The notes beneath the pieces are model-generated. The model searched no databases and was not told where the DNA came from. It saw only the letters and a list, made by a program, of their open reading frames with translations. From NCBI GenBank assembly GCA_963834965.1, contig CAWIEI010000017.1, forward strand, positions 310,001 to 374,000: DNA of 64,000 bases, read 5' to 3'. Origin of the DNA: Fodinibacter sp963834965 (GTDB lineage Bacteria > Actinomycetota > Actinomycetes > Actinomycetales > Dermatophilaceae). Below, piece by piece: positions 52,054 to 61,322 of this stretch; position 1 is the stretch's first letter, and each line of letters opens with the position of its first letter. Made by a program: the position numbers and the translations under genes.

Positions 52054-52087
52054 GAAGGCCCCGTCCGGTTCGCCGGGCGGGGCCTTC
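52054..52087 (+). terminator. cspA terminator with UUCG tetraloop
   Basis: 15-bp arms (52054-52068 and 52073-52087, one G-U pair) close a TTCG loop. It also lies at the 3' end of the convergent PBP gene. Confidence 0.9.
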
Positions 52088-52108
52088 CGCTGTCTCCCAG
52101 CAGGGCGG

Positions 52109-54013
52109 TCAGCTTCCGGCGAGGTCGGTGAGGAACTTCTTGGCCACCGGGGCCGCCACCGTGCCGCCGCTCGCGCCCTCCTCGACGAGCACCGCGAACG
52201 CGACGCCCCGCTGGTAGCCGGCGAACCAGGCGCGCGGCAGGACGGTGCGGTCGTTGCCGTGCTCGGCGGTGCCGGTCTTGCCCCGCACCGGGCCGCCCGG
52301 GGTGTTGCGCAGCACCGTGCCCGTGCCCGACGACACCACCGAGGCCATCATCGAGCGCAGCTGGGCCACGGTGGTGCCGTCGAGGGGAACCGGCCGGGCC
52401 GACCCGCCGCCACCCTTGACGAGCACCGGCGGCACCAAGGTACCGCGCCCCACGCTGCCCGCCATCACGGCGAGCGCGACCGGCGACACCTCGATCCGGC
52501 CCTGGCCGATCGACGCCGCGGCCTGGTCGGTGCCGGCCTTGGTGGGCGGCACGCTGCCGGCGAAGGTGCCGCTGACGCCGAGCGTCTCGCCCCAGCCGGC
52601 GCCGATGCCGAGGGCCTTCGCGGCCGTCGGGAGGTCGTTCTCGCCGAGCTTTCCCGACAGCCCGACGAACGCCGTGTTGCACGAGATGGTGAAGTCCTGG
52701 AAGAAGGTCGGGCTGCCGCTGACGGACTCACCCGCGAAGTTGGTGAACTTCAGACCGTCGACCGTGACGGATGCCGGGCACGGCACCTTCGACGACGGCG
52801 TGGTGATGCCGCGGGTCAGGTAGGCGTAGCTCGTGGCCACCTTGAACGTCGAGCCGGGCGGGTAGTGCCCGGTCAGGGCCCGGTCGAACCCGGTGGTGGG
52901 GCTGTTCGCGACGGCCAGCACCTCACCGCTCTTGACGTCGACGGCCACGACGGCGCCGGGCACGGTGAGCTTGCTGTCGGCCAACGCCTTCTCGGCCGCG
53001 ACCTGCACGGTGGGGTCGAGGGTGGTCTCGACGTCGGCGCCGTCGGTGGCCGCCTTCTCGAACAGGGTGGCGCCGCCCTCGCCGCTGACCGTGACCTCGA
53101 GGCCGGTCGCGCCGGCCAGCTTCTCGTCGTACTGCGCCTGCAGGCCACTTCGGCCGGCGCGGTCACCGGCCTCGTAGCGGCCGTTGCTGTTGTCGACCAT
53201 CTCCTTGGTCACCTCGCCGTAGCTGCCGAGCAGCGGCTGGGCGAACGTGCGGGTACGGCCCAGCGGCTGCTGGCTCGTCGGCGCGATGACGCCCTTGATC
53301 GCCTCGATGCGCGCCGCCCGCGGCTTCCAGTCGGCGTCGCGGTAGTTGATCACGGGGATCGGCCCCCTCGAACCGGATGCCGTGGCCTTGGCCAGGGCCT
53401 GCACCAACGACCCCTTCGCCACGTCGACCACCGGCTCGAGAGCGGCCGCCGACTCCGGCGTCGCGTTGACCGGGTCGATCTGCACGGCGTGCACCGTGCC
53501 GAGCGGCATCAGGGGCTTGCCCGAGCGGTCGAGGAGGTCGCCTCGCTCGCCGAAGGTGCGATCGAGCCGGAAGGCCTTGCCGGCGGGGAGGTCGGGGTGC
53601 CACGGCGAGCCGGCGGCCGGGGTGGCCACCGCCCAGCGTTCGCCGGCGGCGGTGACGGTGACGGTGACGGTGACGGGCACGGTGTAGCTCCACGGCACGT
53701 CGCCGGGCAGCGTCCAGGTGACGTCGAGGGTGCCGGTGGCCTTGTCACCGTCGCGCGTGACGTCCTTCGCGGTCACGGCGGCCTTCGCGTCGCCGAGGTC
53801 CTTGATCGCGGGGGCGAAGGTCGCCTTCGTCGCGTCGTCGGCGAACGGCACGGGAGCGAGGTCCTTGGCGACCCACGCCTTGGCGTACGACGTGACGGCG
53901 TCGCGCGCGGCGGCATCCCGACCTGCCTCGCGCTGGCGCCACCAGAGCGCACCGCCGATGCCCACGGCGACCACCAGCACGGCGGCGACGATCAGTGCGA
54001 TGCGAGTCCTCAT
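52109..54013 (-). CDS. Penicillin-binding protein, class B transpeptidase with MecA-type N-terminal domain
   Basis: This 634-aa protein has one N-terminal membrane anchor (IALIVAAVLVVAVGIGGALWW), an NTF2-like MecA_N domain (about 35-145), a PBP dimer domain (about 150-320) and a transpeptidase domain with STFK, SCN (ISCNTAFVG) and KTGT. It cross-links peptidoglycan outside the membrane. The architecture is that of mycobacterial Rv2864c and staphylococcal PBP2a; low affinity for beta-lactams cannot be read from this. It is divergent from the LCP gene. Confidence 0.9.
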   Translation of the reverse strand: MRTRIALIVAAVLVVAVGIGGALWWRQREAGRDAAARDAVTSYAKAWVAKDLAPVPFADDATKATFAPAIKDLGDAKAAVTAKDVTRDGDKATGTLDVTWTLPGDVPWSYTVPVTVTVTVTAAGERWAVATPAAGSPWHPDLPAGKAFRLDRTFGERGDLLDRSGKPLMPLGTVHAVQIDPVNATPESAAALEPVVDVAKGSLVQALAKATASGSRGPIPVINYRDADWKPRAARIEAIKGVIAPTSQQPLGRTRTFAQPLLGSYGEVTKEMVDNSNGRYEAGDRAGRSGLQAQYDEKLAGATGLEVTVSGEGGATLFEKAATDGADVETTLDPTVQVAAEKALADSKLTVPGAVVAVDVKSGEVLAVANSPTTGFDRALTGHYPPGSTFKVATSYAYLTRGITTPSSKVPCPASVTVDGLKFTNFAGESVSGSPTFFQDFTISCNTAFVGLSGKLGENDLPTAAKALGIGAGWGETLGVSGTFAGSVPPTKAGTDQAAASIGQGRIEVSPVALAVMAGSVGRGTLVPPVLVKGGGGSARPVPLDGTTVAQLRSMMASVVSSGTGTVLRNTPGGPVRGKTGTAEHGNDRTVLPRAWFAGYQRGVAFAVLVEEGASGGTVAAPVAKKFLTDLAGS

Positions 54014-54160
54014 GGGCCCCAGTCAACTACGAGAACCCGATGCCATCGTTCTCACAGGCCGCGGTCCTACACTCCACACGTCGAGCGCCCGCCCCGGCGC
54101 ACGGCCCTGCCTCTCGCTCCCCGCGCGACGAGGCGGGCATCGGAGCGTGAAGGAGCCGCG

Positions 54161-55609
54161 TTGCCCGACGCCACTCGCCGCAAGCGTGCCGACAGCCAGG
54201 CGCGCCAGACCCGGCACGTCCGCCGCCGTCGGCTGCTCTCGGGCCTGGGGGTCTTCGTGCTCGTCGTGGTACTCGGGTTGGGGGTGGCCTGGTGGCGGCT
54301 CGAGGGCAACATCTCGCGGCTCGACGTGACCAAGAACCTCGGCACCCGCCCCACTGCGGCTGCCGGCCCCCTCAACATCCTGCTGGTCGGGTCCGACAAT
54401 CGCGCGGGTGAGGGGGTGCCGGGTGCCTCGCTGACCTCCGGCGCCCGCTCCGACACCACGCTCATCGCACATGTCTCGGCCGACCGCCAGCACGTGACGG
54501 TCGTGTCGGTGCCGCGCGACTCGATGGTGCCCGCCCCGCCCGGCTGCAAGAACTCCACGCCCAAGGACCAGTGGGTCGTGCAGCAGTGGAACGCGATGTT
54601 CAGCATCGGCGGACCCGCCTGTCTGATCACCACGGTCGAGGGCAACACCGGGCTGCGCATGGACCACTTCGCCGTCGTCGACTTCCGTGGCTTCCGCGAC
54701 ATGGTCGACGCCCTGGGCGGCGTGCCGATCTGCGCCCCGGAGGCGATCGACGACCCCAAGGCCAAGCTCAAGCTCTCGGCCGGGCGGCACGTCCTGAACG
54801 GCACCCAGGCGCTGGGCTACGTGCGCGCCCGAAAGACGCTCGGCGACGGCTCCGACCTCGGCCGGATCAAGCGGCAACAGGCCTTCTTGTCGTCGGTGGT
54901 GCAGGAGGCCACCCGCACCTCGCTGCTGGTGCGCCCCGACAAGCTGTTCGGTTTCCTCGACGCGGCGACCAAGTCGCTGACCACCGACGAGCAGTTCGAC
55001 CTCGGCACCATGAAGGACCTCGCGACGAGCGTCAAGGACGTCGGGATGAAGAACATCCAGTTCATCACCGTGCCCGTGCAGGCCTACCCCGCCGACCCCA
55101 ACCGGGTGCAGTGGGCACCCGGCGCCGACGCACTCTGGCAGACCCTGCGCGACGACGCGGTCGTCGGCGCCAAGCCCACACCCACGGCATCCGCGTCGGC
55201 GGAAGCGCTGACGGTGAGCCCGGTGTCGATCACGGTGGACGTCGTCAACGCCACGGGGGTGCCCGGGCTGGCGGCGCAGGTGGCCAAGGCGCTCGAGGTG
55301 CAGGGGTTCCCGAAACCCACCACGAGCAGCACGGCCGACCGGCCCGCCGGTGTGGTCGTCGAGTACGGCCCCGGCCAGAAGGAGGCCGCCCGCACCGTGG
55401 CCGCGGCGTTCGAGGGGGCCACACTGCGCGAGGATGCCGGCCTCACCACCGGTGTTCGCGTCGTCATCGGGGCCGGGGCGCCGGCGGTGCGCGAGGTGCC
55501 GAACCGCACGGGGTCCTCGCCGCTGCCCACCCCGACGGTGTCCGCGCCGTCACCCTCGCCCTCGCCGTCCATCACGACGCGCACGGCCGACCAGGACATC
55601 TGCTCCTGA
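54161..55609 (+). CDS. LytR-CpsA-Psr (LCP) family cell-wall glycopolymer ligase
   Basis: This 482-aa protein starts at a TTG because AAGGAG lies six bases upstream; no ATG or GTG fits. A basic cytoplasmic tail and one helix (GVFVLVVVLGLGVAWW) are followed by the LCP domain (about 65-260: NILLVGSDNRAGEG, SVPRDSMV, FRDMVDALGGVPIC, LNGTQALGYVRARK). A C-terminal LytR_C domain (about 345-440) and a Pro/Ser tail complete it. LCP enzymes attach teichoic-acid or arabinogalactan-type polymers to peptidoglycan. Confidence 0.9.
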   Translation: MPDATRRKRADSQARQTRHVRRRRLLSGLGVFVLVVVLGLGVAWWRLEGNISRLDVTKNLGTRPTAAAGPLNILLVGSDNRAGEGVPGASLTSGARSDTTLIAHVSADRQHVTVVSVPRDSMVPAPPGCKNSTPKDQWVVQQWNAMFSIGGPACLITTVEGNTGLRMDHFAVVDFRGFRDMVDALGGVPICAPEAIDDPKAKLKLSAGRHVLNGTQALGYVRARKTLGDGSDLGRIKRQQAFLSSVVQEATRTSLLVRPDKLFGFLDAATKSLTTDEQFDLGTMKDLATSVKDVGMKNIQFITVPVQAYPADPNRVQWAPGADALWQTLRDDAVVGAKPTPTASASAEALTVSPVSITVDVVNATGVPGLAAQVAKALEVQGFPKPTTSSTADRPAGVVVEYGPGQKEAARTVAAAFEGATLREDAGLTTGVRVVIGAGAPAVREVPNRTGSSPLPTPTVSAPSPSPSPSITTRTADQDICS

Positions 55610-55644
55610 CCGCGGCAGGGGACCACACTTCCATCGGCTCGGTC

Positions 55645-55748
55645 GCGCTCTGGTCCGTCTCCTCGGATGGCGGCACTTCGCGGGCGCGGTGGTGCTGTGC
55701 CGCCGCCAGCCGGGCAGACCGGCGCCATCCGAGAGGACGAACCAGAGC
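55645..55748. repeat. Dispersed palindromic intergenic element, copy B
   Basis: The ends GCTCTGGTCCGTC and GACGAACCAGAGC are near-inverted. The internal words cggatggcgg and ccgggcaga match copy A at 8442-8545. It is located between the LCP gene and tRNA-Ser(GCU), with no ORF. Confidence 0.55.
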
Positions 55749-55817
55749 GGGCGGATGCCGTTCGGCCCGCACCCGCTTTGTGCCTCGGGTGGGCGGACGG
55801 TTACCCTGTGCGACGTT

Positions 55818-55910
55818 GGAGGCGTCGCCTAGTCCGGTCTATGGCGCCGCACTGCTAATGCGGTTTGGGTCTCAAGCCCATCGAGGGTTCAAATCCCTCC
55901 GCCTCCGCCA
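55818..55910 (+). tRNA. tRNA-Ser (anticodon GCU)
   Basis: This is a class II tRNA: acceptor GGAGGCG/CGCCTCC, anticodon loop CTGCTAA (GCU, decodes AGC/AGU), long variable arm, T-arm GAGGGTTCAAATCCCTC, discriminator G and an encoded CCA. Confidence 0.95.
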
Positions 55911-55912
55911 TC

Positions 55913-55950
55913 AGGAAATCCCCCGGGAGCTTGCGACCGGGGGTTTTCCT
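55913..55950 (+). terminator. tRNA-Ser(GCU) terminator
   Basis: AGGAAATCCCCCGG pairs with CCGGGGGTTTTCCT around a 10-nt loop with one mismatch, right after the tRNA. The 3' arm contains TTTT. Confidence 0.85.
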
Positions 55951-55976
55951 GTTGGCGATGGCGGAGCGATGGCGGG

Positions 55977-55993
55977 TCCCTCCGCCTCTGCCA
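55977..55993 (+). repeat. Partial copy of the tRNA-Ser(GCU) 3' end
   Basis: TCCCTCCGCCTCTGCCA repeats the last 17 bases of the tRNA including CCA (55894-55910) with one change, 83 bases downstream. It looks like an attachment-site scar, or a fragment left by tRNA gene duplication. Confidence 0.55.
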
Positions 55994-56081
55994 CCCACGG
56001 CTGCAGCACACGACGGCAATTCCGCGACGTGCTCGTCGGATGCCTGGATGCCGGAGCCGCCGAGGTGCCAGACTGCGCGCC

Positions 56082-56741
56082 ATGACCCAGCCCGGGGCCC
56101 CTGCCCCCGACTCCGCTCCCCAGCCACAGCCGCGCGTCCCCGAGGTCTGGCAACCGCAGCAACGTCAGCCGAGCCTCCCCGAGATCTGGCCACCGCAGCA
56201 ACAGGTTGGCCCACCCTGGGCGGTGCCGCCCCAGGTACAGGGCCAGCCGCCCTTGCCGCCACGCGCCGACTCGACACGCACCATCGCGATCATCGCGCTC
56301 GTGATCTCTGGCCTCACCCTGCTGGGGATTGGGGTGATGACCATCGCGCCTTTCCTCTTCTTCGGAGCGCTCGCGTTCGGCGCCGCGGGCTTCGGGGACG
56401 TCATCGGCGACGGCTCGATGATGTCGTCGAGCGCTTCGTACTACGGGGGTGACGTCACGCCGGCCGCCGACGGGAGCGTCACCGGGACGACCCTGGCCGC
56501 CGCGGTCACGGCGCTCGCGTCGGACAACGGCCTCGACGGGATGGCCGGGCGGGTGACCTGTGACCCGGTGCCCCACGTCGGCGGCGACGTCAGCGTGCTC
56601 TGCCGGGCCACCGACCCGGCCTGGTACGGCATCGTGCGCTTCTCGGGGTCGGACGGCTCCTTCGACGTGCTCACCATGGGTGGGCCGGACGCCTCGTTCA
56701 GGCCGAACGGGCCGAACGGGCCGGACGGACCCATGCCGTGA
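56082..56741 (+). CDS. Pro/Gln-rich single-TM protein
   Basis: This 219-aa protein has a disordered cytoplasmic N-terminus with W/P/Q repeats (PRVPEVWQPQQRQPSLPEIW), one membrane helix (TIAIIALVISGLTLLGIGVM...) and an external domain with two cysteines (VTCDPVPHVGGDVSVLCRAT). The C-tail repeats NGPNGPDGP. The external part resembles DUF4333-like small domains of actinobacteria, without certainty. Its stop overlaps the next gene, which has the same plan. Confidence 0.65.
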   Translation: MTQPGAPAPDSAPQPQPRVPEVWQPQQRQPSLPEIWPPQQQVGPPWAVPPQVQGQPPLPPRADSTRTIAIIALVISGLTLLGIGVMTIAPFLFFGALAFGAAGFGDVIGDGSMMSSSASYYGGDVTPAADGSVTGTTLAAAVTALASDNGLDGMAGRVTCDPVPHVGGDVSVLCRATDPAWYGIVRFSGSDGSFDVLTMGGPDASFRPNGPNGPDGPMP

Positions 56742-57334
56742 GCACCCCGACCGACGGCCCGCTCGTCCCCCCGTCAGGTCAGGCGCCGCAGCCGGTCCCT
56801 GCACCCGTCGACCCGTACGCCCCGCCGGCCTGGCCGCAGCAGCAGGCCTGGCCACAACAGCCGGCGTGGTCACCACAACCGGAGTGGTCCCAGCAGCCCG
56901 GCATCCCCCCGCAGGGGTGGGGCACGCCGGACTCCCGTGCACTCCAGGAGGCCGAGACGGCGCTGCGCAAGGCGCGCACCGCGCTGGGCTGGGCGATCGC
57001 GGCGGCCGTCGGGGCACTGGCGGCGCTGGTCGCCGCCTTCGTGGTGCCGGCCCTCTTCGCGTTCGGTTCGTCGGTCGGCGGGACGTACTCCTACCGGGGG
57101 CAGGTCGAGCCCTTCGAGGCGGGTAGCGCCCTGAACGGGTCGGCGGTTTCCGACGCCGTGGAGGCCGCACTGGTGGACGACGGTGCGGACGTCTCGAGCA
57201 TCGACTGCCCGGACACCGAGACCGCCCAGATCTCGACCGTCATCGCGTGCCAGGGCTCGGTCGACGGCAGCGACTGGACCTACCTCGTGCACGTCCTCGA
57301 CCGCCAGGGCTCCATCCTCATCACGGAGTACTGA
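56738..57334 (+). CDS. Pro/Gln-rich single-TM protein, neighbour of similar plan
   Basis: This 198-aa protein has a GTG start overlapping the previous stop (GTGA). Its N-terminus is rich in P, Q and W (PAWPQQQAWPQQPAWSPQPE), then a helix (ALGWAIAAAVGALAALVAAF), then an external domain with two cysteines (IDCPDTETAQISTVIACQGS) and a short strand-rich end. DUF4333-like by pattern. It probably acts together with the preceding protein at the envelope. Confidence 0.65.
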   Translation: MSTPTDGPLVPPSGQAPQPVPAPVDPYAPPAWPQQQAWPQQPAWSPQPEWSQQPGIPPQGWGTPDSRALQEAETALRKARTALGWAIAAAVGALAALVAAFVVPALFAFGSSVGGTYSYRGQVEPFEAGSALNGSAVSDAVEAALVDDGADVSSIDCPDTETAQISTVIACQGSVDGSDWTYLVHVLDRQGSILITEY

Positions 57335-57370
57335 GGCCACGCGTTTCTGCAGGGTCGGGCCGCCTGAGAT

Positions 57371-58606
57371 CTACGGCACCACGGGCAACTTGGTTGAGCG
57401 TGTCGGCCGCACCGAGTCGGCTGCGGGGGCGACCGCCCGCGAGGTGCGCGGCGCGAACACCCACAGCTTCATCGCGAGGTACTTCACTGCTGTCGCCACG
57501 GCGGTCGTCACCCCCACCACGAGCGTCTGCAGCCAGGTGGGGGCCGACGGCATCGTGACCTGGAGCAGGTCGAGCCCGGCCGTCGTGAGGCCGAGCGTCA
57601 GCGCGAACACGAGCAGCCCCTGCACCTGGTGGCGCACCGCACCGGCTCGCCCCCGCACTCCGAAGGTCCAGCGCCGGTTGGCCCAGGTGTTGGCCACGGC
57701 CGCCGCCAGCAGCGCGACGGCGTTGGCCGCGGTCGCCGAGTCCACGACCTGGCGCAGCAGCACGAACCCGCCCAGGTGCAGCACGGTGCTGAGCACCCCG
57801 ATGACGGCGAACACCGACAGCTCGGTCGTCATCGTGCGGGCGGGCTCGGCCGGCGCGCGTCCGATCCGGGTCGCGACCTCGTCGACGGGCAGCCGCCCGA
57901 GCGCCAGCCCGCGACCGACCCGCCACACCCCGAGCAGGTCGTCGCGGGCCGTCGCGGCGATGGCTACCCGGCTGTCGGGGTCGTCGACCCAGTCGACCGG
58001 CACCTCGTGCACGCGCAGGCCGCTGCGCTCGGCCAGCACCAGCAGCTCGGTGTCGAAGAACCAGGTGGTGTCCTCGACGAGCGGGAGCAGCTCGGCCGCG
58101 ACGTCGGCCCGCACGGCCTTGAACCCGCACTGGGCGTCGGTGAACCGCACGCCGAGCGCGACCCGCAGCAGCAGGTTGTAGCACCGTGAGATCACCTCGC
58201 GCCTGGGCCCGCGCACCACGCGTGAGTCGCGGTGCAGGCGGGTGCCGATGGCGATGTCCGAGTGCCCGGACAGCAGCGGGGCGACGAGGGGCCACAGGGC
58301 GTCGAGGCCGGTCGAGAGGTCGACGTCCATGTAGGCGAGCACGGCGGCGTCCGAGCACGACCACACCTGCTTCAGGGCCCGGCCGCGGCCCATCTCCTCG
58401 AGCCGCACGGCCCGCACCCCGGGCAGCTCCGCGGCGAGCTGCTGGGCGAGCGGCCAGGTGCTGTCGCTGCTCGCGTTGTCGGCCACCGTGAGGCGCCACG
58501 AGTAGGGGAAGGAGCCGCTGAGGTGGTCGTGGAGCCGGCGCACGGATGCCGCCAGCGTTGCCTCCTCGTCGTGCACCGGGACCACGACGTCGAGCACGGT
58601 CGTCAC
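57371..58606 (-). CDS. Glycosyltransferase family 2 (dolichol-phosphate-mannose synthase-like) fused to a GtrA domain
   Basis: This 411-aa protein has residues 1-245 as a GT2 domain (DVVVPVHDEEATLAASVRRL, YMDVDLSTGLDALWPLVAPL, DAQCGFKAVRADVAAELL). Residues about 265-385 form a four-helix GtrA domain (FAVIGVLSTVLHLGGFVLLR, NTWANRRWTFGVRG). It makes a polyprenyl-phosphate sugar on the cytoplasmic face, and the GtrA part may flip it. The GTG start overlaps the stop of the GT39 gene, which would use the lipid-linked sugar outside. GGGAGG is seen upstream. Confidence 0.88.
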   Translation of the reverse strand: MTTVLDVVVPVHDEEATLAASVRRLHDHLSGSFPYSWRLTVADNASSDSTWPLAQQLAAELPGVRAVRLEEMGRGRALKQVWSCSDAAVLAYMDVDLSTGLDALWPLVAPLLSGHSDIAIGTRLHRDSRVVRGPRREVISRCYNLLLRVALGVRFTDAQCGFKAVRADVAAELLPLVEDTTWFFDTELLVLAERSGLRVHEVPVDWVDDPDSRVAIAATARDDLLGVWRVGRGLALGRLPVDEVATRIGRAPAEPARTMTTELSVFAVIGVLSTVLHLGGFVLLRQVVDSATAANAVALLAAAVANTWANRRWTFGVRGRAGAVRHQVQGLLVFALTLGLTTAGLDLLQVTMPSAPTWLQTLVVGVTTAVATAVKYLAMKLWVFAPRTSRAVAPAADSVRPTRSTKLPVVP

Positions 58607-60727
58607 GACGACGCACCTCCCACCGGCTGGGTCAGGTCGTACAACGTCTGGCCACCGATGGTCACCTTCGTGAAGGTCTGCGTGACCCAGCTGGAGATGT
58701 CGCTCGCGGCCGAGGACCCACCGTTCTGCTGGCCGAAACCACTGCTCTGCAGGAAGTAGTGGATCCTGCCCTGGGCCACGTGCTCCTTGAACTGCGCGAG
58801 CGTGGGGCTCGGGTCGCTGCCGTTGAACCCGCCGATCGCCATCACCGGCTGCTCGCTCGCCAGCTGCAGACCTGCGGCGTTCTGCGAGCCGACGGCCGCG
58901 GCGACCCAGGTGAACGAGCCCGCGTCGGCCTGCAGGGCGCTCACGACTGCGGCGCTCGGTGTCGTGGCGTCGAGCAGGCCGCGCATCCCGCCGCCTGGCG
59001 CGCCGCCAGTGGACGGACCGCCCTGGAGCGCACCGGTGCTGCCGCCGGGCGCTCCGCCCGGGGCACCGCCCGGCATTCCACCCGGGGCACCGCCCGGCAT
59101 CCCACCAGGGGCGCCGCCGCCCGGCATCCCACCCGGGGCGCCGCCGGCCGGCATCCCGCGCGGGGCGCCGCCGCCCGGCATCCCACCGGGTCCGTGACCC
59201 GTCGCGGGCCCTGCGGTGACGATCGAGCCTGAGTGCGCGGTGGCCAGTGTCGTGGCGCTGTAGGCGGCGGGGCCGGCGAGACCCGCGAGCACCGCGGCCA
59301 CGGCGGCCAGGGTAGCCAGGCGCCGGGGGAGCCGGGCGACGAGGAGCAGCAGCCCGGCAGCCGTGCACCCCAGGGCCAGCACGCCGAAGCGCAGCCAGTC
59401 GCCGTAGGCCTCGGTGCGCCCCAGCAGCACGAACGACCAGATGGCGGTCGTGGCACTGGCGGCGCTGAGCACCACGGCCCCGCTGAGCCGGCTCCGTCGC
59501 TCCCAGGCCTCTCCGGTGCCCATCCCGACGAGGGCGGCGATGGCGGGAGCGAGGGCGACGACGTAGTACTCGTGGAAGATGCCCTGCATCAACGAGAACG
59601 TGAGCGCCGTGACGAGCAGCCAGAGGCCCATGACGAGGTAGGCGGCGCGGCGGCCGTCGGTGCGCGGTGCGCGACACACGGAACCAGAGCCCGGCGACGA
59701 GCAGCAGCAGCGCCGTCGGCAACAGCCACGAGATCTGGCCGCCGACCGAGTCGGAGAACATCCGCCAGATGCTGCCGGTACCGGAGTTGGGGCCGCGGTT
59801 GCCGACCGAGCCGACCTCGGAGCCCTCGAGGCGGCCCAGGCCGTTGTAGCCGAAGGTCAGCTCGAGGAAGGAGTTGGTCTGGCTGCCGCCGACGTAGGGC
59901 CGGATGCTGGCGGGCACCAGCTCGACGACGGCGACCCACCATCCCGCGGAGACCCCGAGCGCCGCGCTCGCGGCCAGCCCGCCGAGCAGCCGGCGGCGGA
60001 GGGGGGTGTCGGCGCAGACCAGCCAGACCAGCCCCAGCGCGGGCAGCACGAGGAAGACCTGCAACGTCTTGGTGAGGAAGCCGAACCCGGTGAACACCCC
60101 GGCGAGCAGCATCCACCGGATCGAGCCCGCCTCGGTCGCCCGCAGCGTCGCCCACACGGCCAGGGCCATGAGCAGGGTGAGCAGGGCGTCGGGGTTGTTG
60201 AAGCGGAACATCAGCACGGCCACGGGTGTGAGGGCCATGACGAGCCCGCCCAGCAGGGCCGCCCCGTGGCCGAACCGCCGTCGCACGGTGGCGTGGACGA
60301 CGGCCACCGTGCCGACACCCATGAGAACCTGGGGCAGCAGGATGGCGAACGAGCTGAGGCCGAACAGCCGCACCGACAGGGCCATGACCCACAGGGCGGC
60401 CGGTGGCTTGTCGACGGTGATCGCGTTGCTCGCGTCGAAGCTCCCCCAGAAGAACGCCGACCACGAGTCGGCGCCGGCCTGCACCGCGGCCGAGTAGAAC
60501 GAGTTGGCCCAGCCGGCCGAGGTGAGGTTCCACAGGTACGCCAGGGCCGTGCTCACGAGCAGCAGCACGAAAGCGCCTCTCGCCCAACGAGGCTCGCGCT
60601 CCGGCCCACGGACCAGCCGCCGGAGCCGGCCCGCGGGAGGCGAGACCTGGGCGGCCTGCTCGTCGACCGGCGTCGGCTCAGCCGTCGCCGGTGGCTGGGG
60701 GTTGGGCGTGGTGGTCACGGTGTTCAT
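58603..60727 (-). pseudogene. GT39-type mannosyltransferase (ArnT/YkcB-like), apparent frameshift
   Basis: The N-terminal half (from 60727) has the GT39 start LTSAGWANSFYSAAVQAGAD with DASNAITVDKPPAALW, then helices up to LLVAGLWFRV. The frame then becomes Arg/Pro-rich nonsense. In the next frame, from about 59679, RAPRTDGRRAAYLVMGLWLL continues the same protein through the remaining helices, a GGMPGG/APGG-rich external stretch and a conserved C-terminal domain (DAGSFTWVAAAVGSQNAAGL, MAIGGFNGSDPSPTLAQFKE). One indel near 59680 explains it. If intact it would be about 707 aa and transfer sugar from a polyprenyl phosphate. Confidence 0.75.
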
Positions 60728-60808
60728 GTCCTCACCCTGACGACGCCGTCTGTTCCCCTACTGTCCCCTTCCTGTCCGGCTCGCACGAGCCTTTGCGAGG
60801 ATGGGTCG

Positions 60809-61315
60809 GTGCCCTCCTCCGTTCCCTCCGTGCCCATCCGGCGCGCCCGCCCCGACGAGCTGGATGCCGTGGGGCAGCTGACGGTCGACGCGTACGTGCG
60901 CGGGGGCGTCATCCCCGCTGACGCGCCGTACCTCGGCTTCCTCGGCGACGCGCACAGCCGGGATGCCGACGCCGAGGTGTGGGTCGCCGTCGACGCCCGG
61001 GGGGTCGTGGGCACGGTGACGTACGTCGAGCCGGGGTCGGCGCTGTGCGAGATCGCTGGCGCCGGGGAGGCCGAGATCCGCTCGCTCGCGGTGCTGCCGA
61101 CGGCATCCGGAGAAGGGATCGGCGAGGCGCTCACCCGGCACACCATCGCGCGGGCCCGGGAGCGGGGACTGACCTCGATGGTGCTGTCATCGTCGACCAC
61201 CATGCACACCGCGCACCGGCTCTACGAGCGGCTCGGCTTCACCCGGCTGCCCGAGCGCGACTGGTCGCCGGTCGCCGGAGTCCAGCTCATCGCCTACCGG
61301 CTCCCCCTTTCCTGA
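60809..61315 (+). CDS. GNAT-family N-acetyltransferase
   Basis: This 168-aa protein has a GNAT fold with the acetyl-CoA loop RSLAVLPTASGEGIGEALTR (variant of Q/RxxGxG/A) and the late strand RLYERLGFTRLPERD. The GTG start is chosen because PIRRARPDELDAV begins the first strand; no clear Shine-Dalgarno sequence is visible. Its stop is 8 bases from the convergent histidine kinase end. Substrate unknown. Confidence 0.8.
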   Translation: MPSSVPSVPIRRARPDELDAVGQLTVDAYVRGGVIPADAPYLGFLGDAHSRDADAEVWVAVDARGVVGTVTYVEPGSALCEIAGAGEAEIRSLAVLPTASGEGIGEALTRHTIARARERGLTSMVLSSSTTMHTAHRLYERLGFTRLPERDWSPVAGVQLIAYRLPLS

Positions 61316-61322
61316 CGGGTTC

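Noticed and set aside
52259..54160. Very long plus-strand frame running into the LCP gene
   Set aside because: The first 634 codons are antisense to the penicillin-binding protein. The TTG at 54161 has a proper ribosome-binding site and starts the LCP family.
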